Positions 23,935 to 32,777 of a DNA stretch of 64,000 bases are shown in pieces; the first letter of the stretch is position 1, and each line of letters opens with the position of its first letter. The DNA lies in contig JAXJLD010000117.1 in the NCBI GenBank assembly GCA_036297385.1, forward strand, positions 1 to 64,000. The letters run 5' to 3'. The position numbers and the translations under genes were made by a program. The DNA is from Ventricola sp036297385. GTDB lineage: Bacteria; Bacillota; Clostridia; Christensenellales; Aristaeellaceae. Below the pieces are notes generated by a model that was given only the letters and a program-made list of their open reading frames with translations, was not told the origin of the DNA and did not search any database.

Positions 23935-24669
23935 ATGATGGAAAAGCGTCCGGTTATTGGCATCTCTCCTTCAAGAAGCGATGAGAATCAGCGCCTGTTT
24001 TTGAAGGAAACCTATTGTGAAGCGGTCTTTCATGCAGGCGGTCTGCCGCTTGTGTTTCCCACAACCCTCACATCGGAGGACGCGCTGGAGGCATTGCTCG
24101 ATCAGGTGGACGGCGTGCTGCTTTCGGGCGGCGGAGACATTCATCCGCGTCACTATGGTGAAGAGATGCTTCCCCAATGCGGTACGGTCGATGAGACGCG
24201 CGATGCGTTTGAACTGGCGCTTGCGCGAAAAGCCATTGCGCGACATATGCCGGTGTTCGGCATATGTCGGGGCATTCAGGTGCTTGCCGTCGTGTTAGGC
24301 GGCACGCTGTTTCAGGATCTTGAAAGCCAGCTTGGGATTGCTGCATCTGCACACAAGCAGGATGCTCCGTATGATGATTATAAACACGAGGTTCGCCTGA
24401 AAGCGGGCGGGTTGATTGCGCGCGTGACCGGCGTGGAAACGATGCTGGCCAACAGTATGCATCACCAAGCTGTCAAGGATGCTGGAGAGCAGCTTGTGAT
24501 CGAGGGAATCACGATGGATGGCATCATCGAAGCGGTGAGCATGGTCGGCAGCGAACGGGTGTTTGGCGTAGAGTTCCACCCTGAATATCTGGAGCATTTC
24601 AGCGATCCGGCGGCAAAGCTGTTTGCACACCTGATTGCACAGGCTAAAGTCTATCGAGCGGAACGGTGA
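23935..24669 (+). CDS. Class I glutamine amidotransferase-like hydrolase (PuuD/gamma-glutamyl-GABA hydrolase family)
   Basis: A 244-residue peptidase C26-type enzyme. The catalytic Cys is in VFGICRGIQVL, and the His-Glu pair is in FGVEFHPEYLEH near the C terminus. GVLLSGGGDIHPRHYG is the typical oxyanion region. Family members cleave gamma-glutamyl bonds, for example in putrescine catabolism; the substrate here is unknown. The start is ATG 23935 or 23938, directly after the ppa stop, so coupling is likely. A terminator follows. Confidence 0.87.
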   Translation: MMEKRPVIGISPSRSDENQRLFLKETYCEAVFHAGGLPLVFPTTLTSEDALEALLDQVDGVLLSGGGDIHPRHYGEEMLPQCGTVDETRDAFELALARKAIARHMPVFGICRGIQVLAVVLGGTLFQDLESQLGIAASAHKQDAPYDDYKHEVRLKAGGLIARVTGVETMLANSMHHQAVKDAGEQLVIEGITMDGIIEAVSMVGSERVFGVEFHPEYLEHFSDPAAKLFAHLIAQAKVYRAER

Positions 24670-24674
24670 TAAAA

Positions 24675-24715
24675 GATGCGCTTGCTCCCATAGCGGAGCC
24701 GGGCGCATTTTTTCA
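24675..24715 (+). terminator. Intrinsic terminator ending the pheST operon
   Basis: Nested stem ATGCGC…GCGCAT with inner GCTCC/GGAGC, followed by TTTTTTC. From here to the promoter at 24888 I see no gene. Confidence 0.82.
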
Positions 24716-24887
24716 TGTGCTTTGCCCATGCGCTAGAGAAGTGCCGCAATCCCTAAATGATACTGTTTATACTTTTTTCTGGCAGAAACGATCAATAAGC
24801 GCGAAATGGGCTGCAATTAATCGTGTTTGGGCATCGAACGGCATGAAACGGAAAAAGGTGCCGCCTTTTCGTATTCCTTCCTTGCGG

Positions 24888-24916
24888 TTGAACTTGAGAA
24901 TTCTTTTTGCTATAAT
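24888..24916 (+). promoter_or_regulatory. Sigma-A promoter of the SpoIID-family gene
   Basis: TTGAAC (24888-24893), 17-bp spacer, TATAAT (24911-24916). A near-consensus vegetative promoter in front of a SpoIID-like gene suggests it is not purely sporulation-controlled. Confidence 0.85.
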
Positions 24917-24951
24917 GAACGCAGAATTGAAAGGACAGGAGGCCGCCATGC

Positions 24952-26694
24952 ATGAAGCGACCGAGAATTCGATATGCGATCATATGGATGCTGCTTGTTG
25001 CGCTGCTGGCAATCTATCCGGCGGGGCAGGCGGGCGCACAGATTGAGCCGACCGTGCGCGTTTTGCTCAAGCGTCTCAAGACGGAAGATGTGCTGCGCAT
25101 CCAAGTGCAGGGGAGCTATATGCTCGAAGATGGCAGAATGCTCTTTGGAGACGGTGCAGAGCTGACCGTGGTGCTGCGTGATGGACAGCTTGTGCTGCAC
25201 ACGGGACCAACGGCTATCGTGATGGGGCAGAAGATGAGTCTGATTCGCTGTGCCGACTCGCAGAAGGAAAGCGCGCTGTGCCTGAATGGAGGCGATGGAC
25301 GCTATGAGGGCGACTTGTATCTGACCATTCAGGACAATGCCATCCGCCCGATTCTTCACATTTATGTCGAGGATTATCTGCTGGGTGTCGTCCCGTATGA
25401 GATGGGCGACTCGTTCCCGCTGGAAGCGCTCAAGGCTCAGGCCATCGCCGCGCGTACCTACGCCTTGCAGCGAACCGGAAGCGCAGGGGATTACGATGTA
25501 GAGGATACGACGAACGACCAAGCGTACAAGGGACGCTCGTCCGATCATCCCGTTTCCGAGCAGGCTGTTCGCGAGACGGAGGCTCTTTGCGGCACCTATC
25601 AGGGGAAGCTGGCGGATTGTTATTACTCAGCCAGCAATGGTGGTCAAACGGAGCTGGGGCAGCACGTGTGGCCGACAGATAAACCGGACGCTTACGCCTA
25701 CATGGATATGCGGGATGACCCGTATGATCTCGAAAATGACGCAAGCACAGTCAAACGGTTTACCTTGCCCAAGAAGCCGGGGGAGCCGGGTGTGGGCGCG
25801 GCGCTGCACAGTGCGCTGGTCTCTTCTCTTGCAGATCAGCTCCGTGGGCTAGGCGTCGATCCAGATGAACATCTGATCCGTTTTGATGAGATCGTCAGTC
25901 TGGAAGCAGCAGCGCCGAAGTTTCAAGAGCCTTCCCGGCTGATGACAGAGCTTCGGTTTTCCGTGCGCATTTCCGCGCGTGAATACACTTTCCGAGATAC
26001 GACGGTTCAGAGCACCCCTGCGGCATCCACTCAGGCAGGCAATGATGCTGCGCCGACGCCAAGCCCAATACCGACGGCCACACCTGCTTATTCACCATAC
26101 CGGGCAATTGATGCTGTGCTGCATACCACGCTGCCCATCTTTACAAAGGCAGAAAAGGCGATGGGTCTGAGCATCAATGTGTATGAAAATGAACTGGTCT
26201 CGGTTACCGACATCGGTGATGCGTTTATGGTGGAATCTAGGCGATTTGGCCATGGCGTAGGAATGTCGCAGCGCGGTGCGCAGCAGATGGCTGCCAAGTA
26301 CGGCATGACCTCCGCGCAGATTCTCGCGTTTTACTATCCGGGCTTAAAGGTCATGCAGGCCAGAATCGAACGCAGCCCGCTGCCCAGTGCGAATGCTGCT
26401 TGGATGGCGACGCCTGCGCCGACACCTAGTCCTACGCCCAGACCGACGCTGATGCCGGTGACAACAGAAAAACTGCCGCCGGATGCCTATGTTGCTGTCG
26501 TCAGCAACATCAATGATGACTCTTCGCTCAACCTGCGGGCTTCGCCAAGTCTATCTTCTGACGTGCTGCGCAGACTTTACAAAGATCAGCAGCTGATTGT
26601 GCTGAGTTCTACGGTAGACGGATGGTCTCATGTAAAAACCGATGTGATTGAAGGCTATGTTCGCACCGAATTTTTGCAGGCAGCAGGAATCTGA
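24952..26694 (+). CDS. Secreted SpoIID/LytB-domain protein with SH3b domain
   Basis: A 580-residue exported protein: signal peptide (1-29, hydrophobic core IIWMLLVALLAIYPAGQAGA), a SpoIID/LytB domain (about 110-470) and a C-terminal SH3b domain (about 510-578, NLRASPSLSSDVLRRLYKDQQL). SpoIID proteins are lytic transglycosylases that cut peptidoglycan strands; LytB-type relatives modulate amidases. Core motifs are EDYLLGVVPYEMGDSFPLEA and GHGVGMSQRGAQQMAAKYG. Two Thr/Pro-rich linkers (for example PTPSPIPTATP) separate the modules. The SH3b domain suggests a wall-binding vegetative enzyme rather than engulfment SpoIID. AGGAGG lies 9 nt before the ATG. Confidence 0.88.
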   Translation: MKRPRIRYAIIWMLLVALLAIYPAGQAGAQIEPTVRVLLKRLKTEDVLRIQVQGSYMLEDGRMLFGDGAELTVVLRDGQLVLHTGPTAIVMGQKMSLIRCADSQKESALCLNGGDGRYEGDLYLTIQDNAIRPILHIYVEDYLLGVVPYEMGDSFPLEALKAQAIAARTYALQRTGSAGDYDVEDTTNDQAYKGRSSDHPVSEQAVRETEALCGTYQGKLADCYYSASNGGQTELGQHVWPTDKPDAYAYMDMRDDPYDLENDASTVKRFTLPKKPGEPGVGAALHSALVSSLADQLRGLGVDPDEHLIRFDEIVSLEAAAPKFQEPSRLMTELRFSVRISAREYTFRDTTVQSTPAASTQAGNDAAPTPSPIPTATPAYSPYRAIDAVLHTTLPIFTKAEKAMGLSINVYENELVSVTDIGDAFMVESRRFGHGVGMSQRGAQQMAAKYGMTSAQILAFYYPGLKVMQARIERSPLPSANAAWMATPAPTPSPTPRPTLMPVTTEKLPPDAYVAVVSNINDDSSLNLRASPSLSSDVLRRLYKDQQLIVLSSTVDGWSHVKTDVIEGYVRTEFLQAAGI

Positions 26695-26811
26695 CAAAAC
26701 CGACCTGGATAGAACTTTGTCAGATTGCGGCAGGAATGTGCGGAAAAATTCGGAGATTTAGGGAAACAATTCACAAAAACGGTTTTCTTTCTAAAAACGG
26801 CAAGGAAAGAC

Positions 26812-26840
26812 TTGAAAAAGACTTGGATTTTGAGTACAAT
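26812..26840 (+). promoter_or_regulatory. Sigma-A promoter of gapA
   Basis: TTGAAA (26812-26817), 17-bp spacer, TACAAT (26835-26840), followed by AGGAGGAG before the ATG. Confidence 0.85.
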
Positions 26841-26901
26841 ATAGTAGGGTTTATCCCGTGTCAATACTGTTTTGATAAACAGAATTAGGAGGAGATTTCC
26901 A

Positions 26902-27954
26902 ATGGTTAAGGTTGCGATTAATGGTTTCGGTCGCATCGGCCGTCTGGCGTTCCGTCAGATGTTTGACGCCGAGGGCTACGAGGTTGTCGCCATCAACGAT
27001 CTGACCAGCCCGAAGATGCTGGCTCATCTGCTCAAGTATGATACCGCTCAGGGTCCGTACGTCCACAAGGACACCGTTTCTTACAAGGAGCCGGAGTTCG
27101 AAGAGGATGGCAAGACCGTGAAGGTTCCGGGCTCCATCACCGTTAACGGCAAGGAGATCACCATCTACGCGAAGCCGAAGGCGAACGAGCTGCCGTGGGG
27201 CGAGCTGGACGTCGACGTTGTGCTGGAGTGCACCGGCTTCTACACCAGCAAGGCCAAGGCGATGGCTCACATCGAGGCTGGCGCCAAGAAGGTCGTCATT
27301 TCCGCTCCGGCCGGCAACGATCTGCCGACCATCGTGTTCTCTGTCAACGAGAATACCCTGACCGCTGAGGACAAGGTCATCTCTGCGGCTTCCTGCACCA
27401 CCAACTGCCTCGCTCCGATGGCGAAGGCGCTGAATGATGCGTACCCGATCCAGTCCGGCATCATGACCACCGTTCATGCGTACACCGGCGATCAGATGAT
27501 CCTCGATGGCCCGCAGCGCAAGGGTGATCTGCGTCGTGCCCGTGCTGGCGCGCAGAACATCGTGCCCAACAGCACCGGTGCGGCTAAGGCGATCGGTCTG
27601 GTCATTCCGGGGCTCAACGGCAAGCTGATCGGCTCCGCGCAGCGTGTTCCGGTCCCGACCGGTTCTTCCACCATTCTGGTGGCTGTTGTGAAGGGCAAGG
27701 ATGTGACCAAGGAGTCCATCAATGCCGCGATGAAGGCGCAGGCTTCTGCTTCCTTCGGCTACAACACCGACGAGATCGTGTCTTCCGATATCATCGGCAG
27801 CACCTTCGGTTCCATCTTCGACTCCACCCAGACCATGGTTGCGAAGATCGACGAGGATACCTATCAGGTTCAGGTTGTGTCTTGGTACGACAACGAGAAC
27901 TCCTACACCTCTCAGATGGTCCGCACCATCAAGTACTTCGCTGAGCTGGGCTAA
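26902..27954 (+). CDS. gapA: Glyceraldehyde-3-phosphate dehydrogenase
   Basis: A 350-residue NAD-dependent glycolytic enzyme. The N-terminal Rossmann motif is VAINGFGRIGRLAFRQ, the catalytic cysteine lies in AASCTTNCLAP, and the C-terminal signature WYDNENSYTSQMVR is intact. It is about 12-15 residues longer than the usual 335, with extra length in the KEPEFEEDGKTVKVPGS region near residue 70. The start at 26902 follows AGGAGGAG. Codon use is extremely biased (AAG for Lys, CTG for Leu, GGC for Gly), as expected of an abundant protein. It is monocistronic. Confidence 0.97.
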   Translation: MVKVAINGFGRIGRLAFRQMFDAEGYEVVAINDLTSPKMLAHLLKYDTAQGPYVHKDTVSYKEPEFEEDGKTVKVPGSITVNGKEITIYAKPKANELPWGELDVDVVLECTGFYTSKAKAMAHIEAGAKKVVISAPAGNDLPTIVFSVNENTLTAEDKVISAASCTTNCLAPMAKALNDAYPIQSGIMTTVHAYTGDQMILDGPQRKGDLRRARAGAQNIVPNSTGAAKAIGLVIPGLNGKLIGSAQRVPVPTGSSTILVAVVKGKDVTKESINAAMKAQASASFGYNTDEIVSSDIIGSTFGSIFDSTQTMVAKIDEDTYQVQVVSWYDNENSYTSQMVRTIKYFAELG

Positions 27955-28064
27955 TTGCTGACCTGCAAGGCGAAGAACGTCTCGGATATTTATCTGGGCG
28001 TATAAAATGTTTCGTTGATTGAATGGACCGTTTCTGCGGTTAATTCGGCAAAGCATACGTTTTT

Positions 28065-28100
28065 CCCCTCCATGGACATTTTAGCCGTGGAGGGGTTTTT
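28065..28100 (+). terminator. Intrinsic terminator of gapA
   Basis: Stem CCCCTCCATGG / CCGTGGAGGGG (one mismatch) with a short loop, followed by TTTTT. It lies 110 bp after the gapA stop. Confidence 0.85.
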
Positions 28101-28137
28101 GCTGTCTACTTTCGTGCTAGGCATTCTTCTGAGAATA

Positions 28138-28146
28138 TGCTATAAT
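28138..28146 (+). promoter_or_regulatory. Extended -10 promoter of the glycosyltransferase gene
   Basis: TGC directly before TATAAT (28141-28146) forms an extended -10; no good -35 is visible. It implies a start near 28153, which rules out an initiation codon at 28155. Confidence 0.6.
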
Positions 28147-28193
28147 AGACGCAGATGTGGATAGAATCCGAAATTGCGATGTACAGGAGCGTT

Positions 28194-29174
28194 ATGCAGA
28201 TGAAAAATCGAGTGGCTGTGCTGATCCCCTGCTACAATGAGAGCCGGACGATTGAAAAAGTCGTCCGGGATTTTAAGCGCGTTTTGCCGGAAGCCGCAGT
28301 CTATGTGTATGACAACAATTCGACAGACGGAACGGCAGAGATCGCGGCGTGCGCTGGCGCTATTGTTCGCAGGGAACGCCGCCAAGGCAAGGGCAATGTG
28401 ATCCGGCGTATGTTCCGAGACATTGACGCGGACTGTTATGTGATGGCTGACGGCGATGACACCTATCCCGCCGAGGCGGCTCCGGAAATGGTGCGTCTGG
28501 TTCTGGAGGAACAGGCGGACATGGTGGTGGGCGACCGGCTCTCCAGCACCTATTTCACGGAAAACAAGCGTCCGTTCCACAATGTAGGCAACAGTTTGGT
28601 GCGTGCAAGCATCAATATGCTCTTTAAGAGCGAAATTAAGGATATCATGACGGGCTATCGGGCGTTCAGCTATGCGTTTGTCAAAACCTATCCGGTACTC
28701 TCTAAGGGGTTTGAGATCGAGACGGACATGAGCATCCACGCCATCAATCGCAACATGCAGGTGCGCAATGTGGTGATCGAATACCGGGATCGCCCGGATG
28801 GAAGCGTCTCCAAGCTCAACACTTATTCGGATGGTGCCAAGGTGCTGGTCACCATCGCCAGACTGTTTAAGAATTACCGCCCGTTTGCGTTTTTCGGCGT
28901 AATTTCGCTTGTGCTGGCGGTGTTGTCTGCGGTATTTGTGTTCCCGGTTCTTTCGGAATTTATGGCAACTGGGCTGGTGCCGCGCTTTCCGACGCTCATC
29001 GTCTGTACGGTGACGCTGTTGGCTGCACTTCTGCTGTTTATTTCCGGTCTGATTCTCTCCACCTTGCAGGAAAAGGATCGCCGTGATTTTGAGTTTCAGC
29101 TTCAGCAGGTCAGCGATCAATATCGCAGGCTTTGTGAGGAAGCGGATGAACAAGGGATGTCCTCGGCGTCGTGA
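28194..29174 (+). CDS. Membrane-anchored family 2 glycosyltransferase (DPM-like)
   Basis: A 326-residue enzyme: an N-terminal GT-A domain (about 1-220) with VAVLIPCYNESRTIEKVV, the NNSTDGTAE loop and the MADGDDTYPA metal-binding motif, followed by two C-terminal transmembrane helices (about 230-290). This dolichol/polyprenyl-phosphate-mannose-synthase-like layout typically makes a lipid-linked sugar donor for surface glycan transfer. The start is chosen at ATG 28194, after AGGAGC; ATG 28200 is an alternative. Co-transcription with the queG-like gene 60 bp downstream is likely. Confidence 0.85.
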   Translation: MQMKNRVAVLIPCYNESRTIEKVVRDFKRVLPEAAVYVYDNNSTDGTAEIAACAGAIVRRERRQGKGNVIRRMFRDIDADCYVMADGDDTYPAEAAPEMVRLVLEEQADMVVGDRLSSTYFTENKRPFHNVGNSLVRASINMLFKSEIKDIMTGYRAFSYAFVKTYPVLSKGFEIETDMSIHAINRNMQVRNVVIEYRDRPDGSVSKLNTYSDGAKVLVTIARLFKNYRPFAFFGVISLVLAVLSAVFVFPVLSEFMATGLVPRFPTLIVCTVTLLAALLLFISGLILSTLQEKDRRDFEFQLQQVSDQYRRLCEEADEQGMSSAS

Positions 29175-29234
29175 GAACAGAAACGGCGCACGGGATGAAT
29201 ACATATCTTCCTTTCGATGATGAGGTTAAATGGC

Positions 29235-30221
29235 ATGGACGAGGAAACACTTCGGTGTTGGGCCGCTGAACTGGGCTTTGCCAAGATGGCGCTTTGCTCT
29301 GCGGCGGATTTTGCGCGTGAGCGCCGTATGGTATGCGAACAGCCGCCGCTGGCAGAGCGAAGGCAGCTTCGCTTTTCGCCTGAAGAGGATGATCCCAGAA
29401 CGGCGAGCTTAGCCGTTCTGCTTTGGCCTTATGTGGCAGCCGCTTTACCGGAAGGGGAAGCATTATTTGTAGACAGTTATTATCCTGCTTCCAACGCTGC
29501 TTACCACGCTGCACGAAAGCTAGAAGAGCGTCTTTTGGCAGCAGGCTGTTTCGCGAAGGCCAATGTCTCGTATCCGGCCAAGGAGGCGGCGGTGCGCGCA
29601 GGGTTGGGTATAATCGGGAAGAACTCACTGTTGATTACGCCGGAATATGGCACGCGCGTAGTACTGATTCTGATAGCCACGGATATCCCCGCATCGCCTG
29701 CGGCAATGGACAGGTCGAATGCGGGGTGCTATGCTTGCGGCCGGTGTGCAGCAGCTTGCCCGTCTGGTGCGATTGATGAAAATGGCATGACACACCCTGA
29801 ACGCTGTCTGCGGAATTTTATGATGGAAGGGAATGTCACACCGGAACCTCTGCGCAGCAGGGAATCTATGCGGCTGTTGGGCTGTGATATCTGTCAACGC
29901 GTCTGTCCGATGCAGCCCAGCAGTGCGCAGACGATGCCAATCGATATTCGCCTTGGCGAGCTGGTCACGGCAGATGGACATACGTTTTCCCAAACAGTAG
30001 CACGGTTGGGCGCTCTGATTGGGCGCAATGCGGCGCGTCCGCAGCGTGTTCGTGCGCAGGCAGCGTTGCTGGCCGGGAACAAACCGGATGAAGCGTGGCT
30101 TCCTGTGTTGCGTGAATGGGCGGAATCCCCCTTTGAAGCTGTGCGCATGCACGCACTTTGGGCCATTGAGCGGATCGAGCAGGAAAAGGCGGGGCTTGAC
30201 CAGCCCGGCAAAACAGGATAA
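29235..30221 (+). CDS. queG: Epoxyqueuosine reductase-like protein (QueG family)
   Basis: A 328-residue iron-sulfur protein related to QueG, which performs the last step of queuosine synthesis in tRNA using cobalamin and two [4Fe-4S] clusters. Cluster motifs are CYACGRCAAACP and CDICQRVCP. The conserved AGLGIIGKNSLLITPEYGTRV segment is in the family position. The C-terminal part has HEAT-like helices. It is shorter than B. subtilis QueG (about 386 aa), with part of the N-terminal region reduced, so the assignment is to family rather than proven function. ATG 29235 has TGAGGTT 7 nt upstream. Confidence 0.8.
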   Translation: MDEETLRCWAAELGFAKMALCSAADFARERRMVCEQPPLAERRQLRFSPEEDDPRTASLAVLLWPYVAAALPEGEALFVDSYYPASNAAYHAARKLEERLLAAGCFAKANVSYPAKEAAVRAGLGIIGKNSLLITPEYGTRVVLILIATDIPASPAAMDRSNAGCYACGRCAAACPSGAIDENGMTHPERCLRNFMMEGNVTPEPLRSRESMRLLGCDICQRVCPMQPSSAQTMPIDIRLGELVTADGHTFSQTVARLGALIGRNAARPQRVRAQAALLAGNKPDEAWLPVLREWAESPFEAVRMHALWAIERIEQEKAGLDQPGKTG

Positions 30222-30254
30222 AATGGATGAGATTTATCTGAGGGAGGAACTGAT

Positions 30255-32096
30255 TTGCTGAAAGAGAAGATCGATGGTTTGCTGGATCACGTTCAGAAGC
30301 CTGCCCGCTACATGGGCGGAGAGATGAACGCTGTGATCAAAGATCCAGACAGCGTAGCAATTCGATATGCGTTTGCATTCCCGGATGTTTATGAGGTCGG
30401 CATGTCCCATCTGGGTTCGCGTATTCTGTATGACATCATCAATAAACGGGAAGATGCGCTTTGCGAGCGCGTCTTTACGCCGTGGGTCGATATGGCGGAT
30501 TTGATGCGTGCGGAGCAGGTGCCGCTATTTTCGATTGAAACGCGTTCGCCGATTCGAGCGTTTGATATGTTGGGCATCACACTTCAATACGAAATGAGCT
30601 ATACCAACATTCTGGAAATCCTCGATCTGGCGGGTATTCCGCTTCACAGTGAGGATCGCACTTGGGATGATCCCATCGTCATCGCCGGTGGTCCTTGCGC
30701 CTTTAACCCAGAGCCGCTGTATCACTTTATTGATGCGTTCTCCATCGGCGATGGTGAAATCAGCACGCTGGAGACCATTGATGTGGTGAAGGCCTGCAAG
30801 GCGGAGGGTGTTTCGCGCACAGAGTGCCTGCGCAGGCTGTCTCGTCTGCGCGGTGTGTATGTGCCAAGCCTGTATCGTGCGGAATACAACGAAGATGGCA
30901 CGCTGCGCGCATTTGAGCCAACGGAGGAAGGCGTGCCGCGCACCGTGGTCAAGAACATGGTAGCCGATCTCGATCACGCCGCATACCCGGAAAGTGTGAT
31001 TGTGCCATTCATGGAGATTGTGCATGATCGCATCAATATCGAGGTGCTGCGCGGCTGCACGCGCGGCTGCCGCTTCTGTCAGGCGGGCATGATCTATCGG
31101 CCTGTGCGTGAGCGCAGCATGGAGCATATTCTGGATCTGGCCAAGAAGCTGGTGGATGAAACAGGCTATGAGGAAATCACGCTGTCCTCGCTTTCCACCG
31201 GAGATTATAGCTGCCTGCCGCAGCTCGCACATGAGATGATGGAGCGCTTCGCCCAGAAGCGCGTGGCGCTCTCCCTGCCCAGCCTGCGTCTGGACAGCGA
31301 CCTCAAGGCGACGCTGGAGGAGACGCAGAAGGTGCGCAAATCCAGCCTGACCTATGCGATGGAAGCCGGTACACAGCGCCTGCGCGATGTCATCAACAAG
31401 GGCATTACGGAGGAAAACCTGTTCTCCTCGGTCAGCGATGCCTTCGCCAGCGGCTGGAGCAGCGTCAAGCTGTACTTCATGTTTGGCCTGCCGACGGAAA
31501 CCATGGAAGATCTGGACGGCATTGCCGAGCTGGCACATCAGGTGGTTCGCCGGTATTTTGAAACGCCCAAGCATCTGCGTGCTAAAGGGCTTCGCGTCAA
31601 CTGCAGCGCGTCCTGCTTCGTGCCAAAGCCTTTTACGCCTTTCCAGTGGGAACCGCAGGACACCATCGAGCAATTTGAAGAGAAGCAGAAGCATCTGTGT
31701 CGCATCATGCACATCAAGGGCGTGGAGTTTAACTGGCACGAACCGCAGGTGTCGTTCCTTGAGGCTGTGTTTGCCCGCGGCGACCGCAGAACGGCGGACG
31801 CGTTGGAGGCGGCGTGGCGTCTGGGATGCCGGTTTGACGGTTGGACGGATCAGTTCAGCTTTGATAAGTGGATGGAGGCGTTCCAGCAGACGGGCGTCGA
31901 TCCGGCGTTCTATGCTAATCGCCGCCGCGAACAGGACGAGCTGCTGCCGTGGGCGTTTATTGATGCAGGCGTGACGCAGCAATATCTCTGGCGCGAGCAT
32001 GAACGTGCCATGAAGGCGCAGGTTACGCCGGACTGCCGTAAGGGATGTCAGGGCTGCGGCCTCAAACGGTTTGAAGGAGCGTGTGAAGGACGATGA
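30255..32096 (+). CDS. TIGR03960-family B12-binding-type radical SAM protein
   Basis: A 613-residue protein. The N-terminal region (1-240) has the B12-binding-like fold, with HLGSRILYDIINKREDALCERVFTPW. The radical SAM core follows with the cluster motif CTRGCRFCQAG near residue 260. The C-terminal SPASM-like end contains CRKGCQGCGL. Members are widespread in Firmicutes, always linked to a DUF2344 gene and often to RNase G and rplU; the reaction is not established, though RNA modification is suspected. The start is TTG with GGGAGGAAC just upstream. It overlaps the next gene by ATGA. Confidence 0.92.
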   Translation: MLKEKIDGLLDHVQKPARYMGGEMNAVIKDPDSVAIRYAFAFPDVYEVGMSHLGSRILYDIINKREDALCERVFTPWVDMADLMRAEQVPLFSIETRSPIRAFDMLGITLQYEMSYTNILEILDLAGIPLHSEDRTWDDPIVIAGGPCAFNPEPLYHFIDAFSIGDGEISTLETIDVVKACKAEGVSRTECLRRLSRLRGVYVPSLYRAEYNEDGTLRAFEPTEEGVPRTVVKNMVADLDHAAYPESVIVPFMEIVHDRINIEVLRGCTRGCRFCQAGMIYRPVRERSMEHILDLAKKLVDETGYEEITLSSLSTGDYSCLPQLAHEMMERFAQKRVALSLPSLRLDSDLKATLEETQKVRKSSLTYAMEAGTQRLRDVINKGITEENLFSSVSDAFASGWSSVKLYFMFGLPTETMEDLDGIAELAHQVVRRYFETPKHLRAKGLRVNCSASCFVPKPFTPFQWEPQDTIEQFEEKQKHLCRIMHIKGVEFNWHEPQVSFLEAVFARGDRRTADALEAAWRLGCRFDGWTDQFSFDKWMEAFQQTGVDPAFYANRRREQDELLPWAFIDAGVTQQYLWREHERAMKAQVTPDCRKGCQGCGLKRFEGACEGR

Positions 32097-32776
32097 GAAT
32101 GCTGATGCAGTTTCAAAAGGGCGACATCGTCCGTCATCTTGGGCTGCTGGACTTGCAGCGCACCATGCAGCGTGCGCTGCGCAGAAGCAATCTGCCGGTG
32201 GCCTACTCGAAGGGATTCAATCCGCATATCGTGATGTCCTTTGCCTCTGCGCTGTCCTCCGGCATTGCGGGCGATGCAGAGCTGCTGGATGTATCGCTTT
32301 GCGGTGACACAACGGAAGAGGCGTGTCTCTGTGCGATGAACGCGGTCCTCCCTCCAGCACTTCAGGCGACCCGTGTGCGTTTGGTGGATGACCGTTTTCC
32401 TAAGGTGAGCGCTGCAATGCGCACGGCGCGGTATCGTTTGACACTGCGCGGCGGTGGTGCAAAGGCCATTGCAGAGGATGTACCGGCATTTTGTGCGGAA
32501 TCGGAAATCATGGCACTGCGCAAAACCAAGAAGAGCGAGACGATGGTCAATATCCGTCCGATGCTTCATGAGCTGACGGCGGCGTATGACGAGGCAACGG
32601 ACACCACTGTGCTGTGTGCGCGCGTTTCCTTTGTGGAGCAGGCGACACTGAAACCGGATCTCTTGCTCAGTTCGCTTTGCGCACACGCGCAGGCCGAACC
32701 GGCGCGATGCGAGATCCGAAGGACGCAGCTCTTGGGCGAAGTCAACGGTCATCCCGTGCCGCTCATCGATATGTGA
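32093..32776 (+). CDS. TIGR03936/DUF2344 radical-SAM-linked protein
   Basis: A 227-residue protein of the DUF2344 family. The conserved start is MLMQFQKGDIVRHLGLLDLQRTMQRALRRSNLP, followed by AYSKGFNPHIVMSFASALSSG. In other genomes it is either fused to or adjacent to the TIGR03960 radical SAM protein, as here with a 4-bp overlap. It probably binds the RNA or another substrate of that enzyme. The stop is one base before rng. Confidence 0.9.
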   Translation: MRMLMQFQKGDIVRHLGLLDLQRTMQRALRRSNLPVAYSKGFNPHIVMSFASALSSGIAGDAELLDVSLCGDTTEEACLCAMNAVLPPALQATRVRLVDDRFPKVSAAMRTARYRLTLRGGGAKAIAEDVPAFCAESEIMALRKTKKSETMVNIRPMLHELTAAYDEATDTTVLCARVSFVEQATLKPDLLLSSLCAHAQAEPARCEIRRTQLLGEVNGHPVPLIDM

Positions 32777-32777
32777 T

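Noticed and set aside
24666..25046. A 126-codon frame before the SpoIID-family gene
   Set aside because: It begins at the pheST-operon terminator and crosses the SpoIID promoter; composition is not protein-like.
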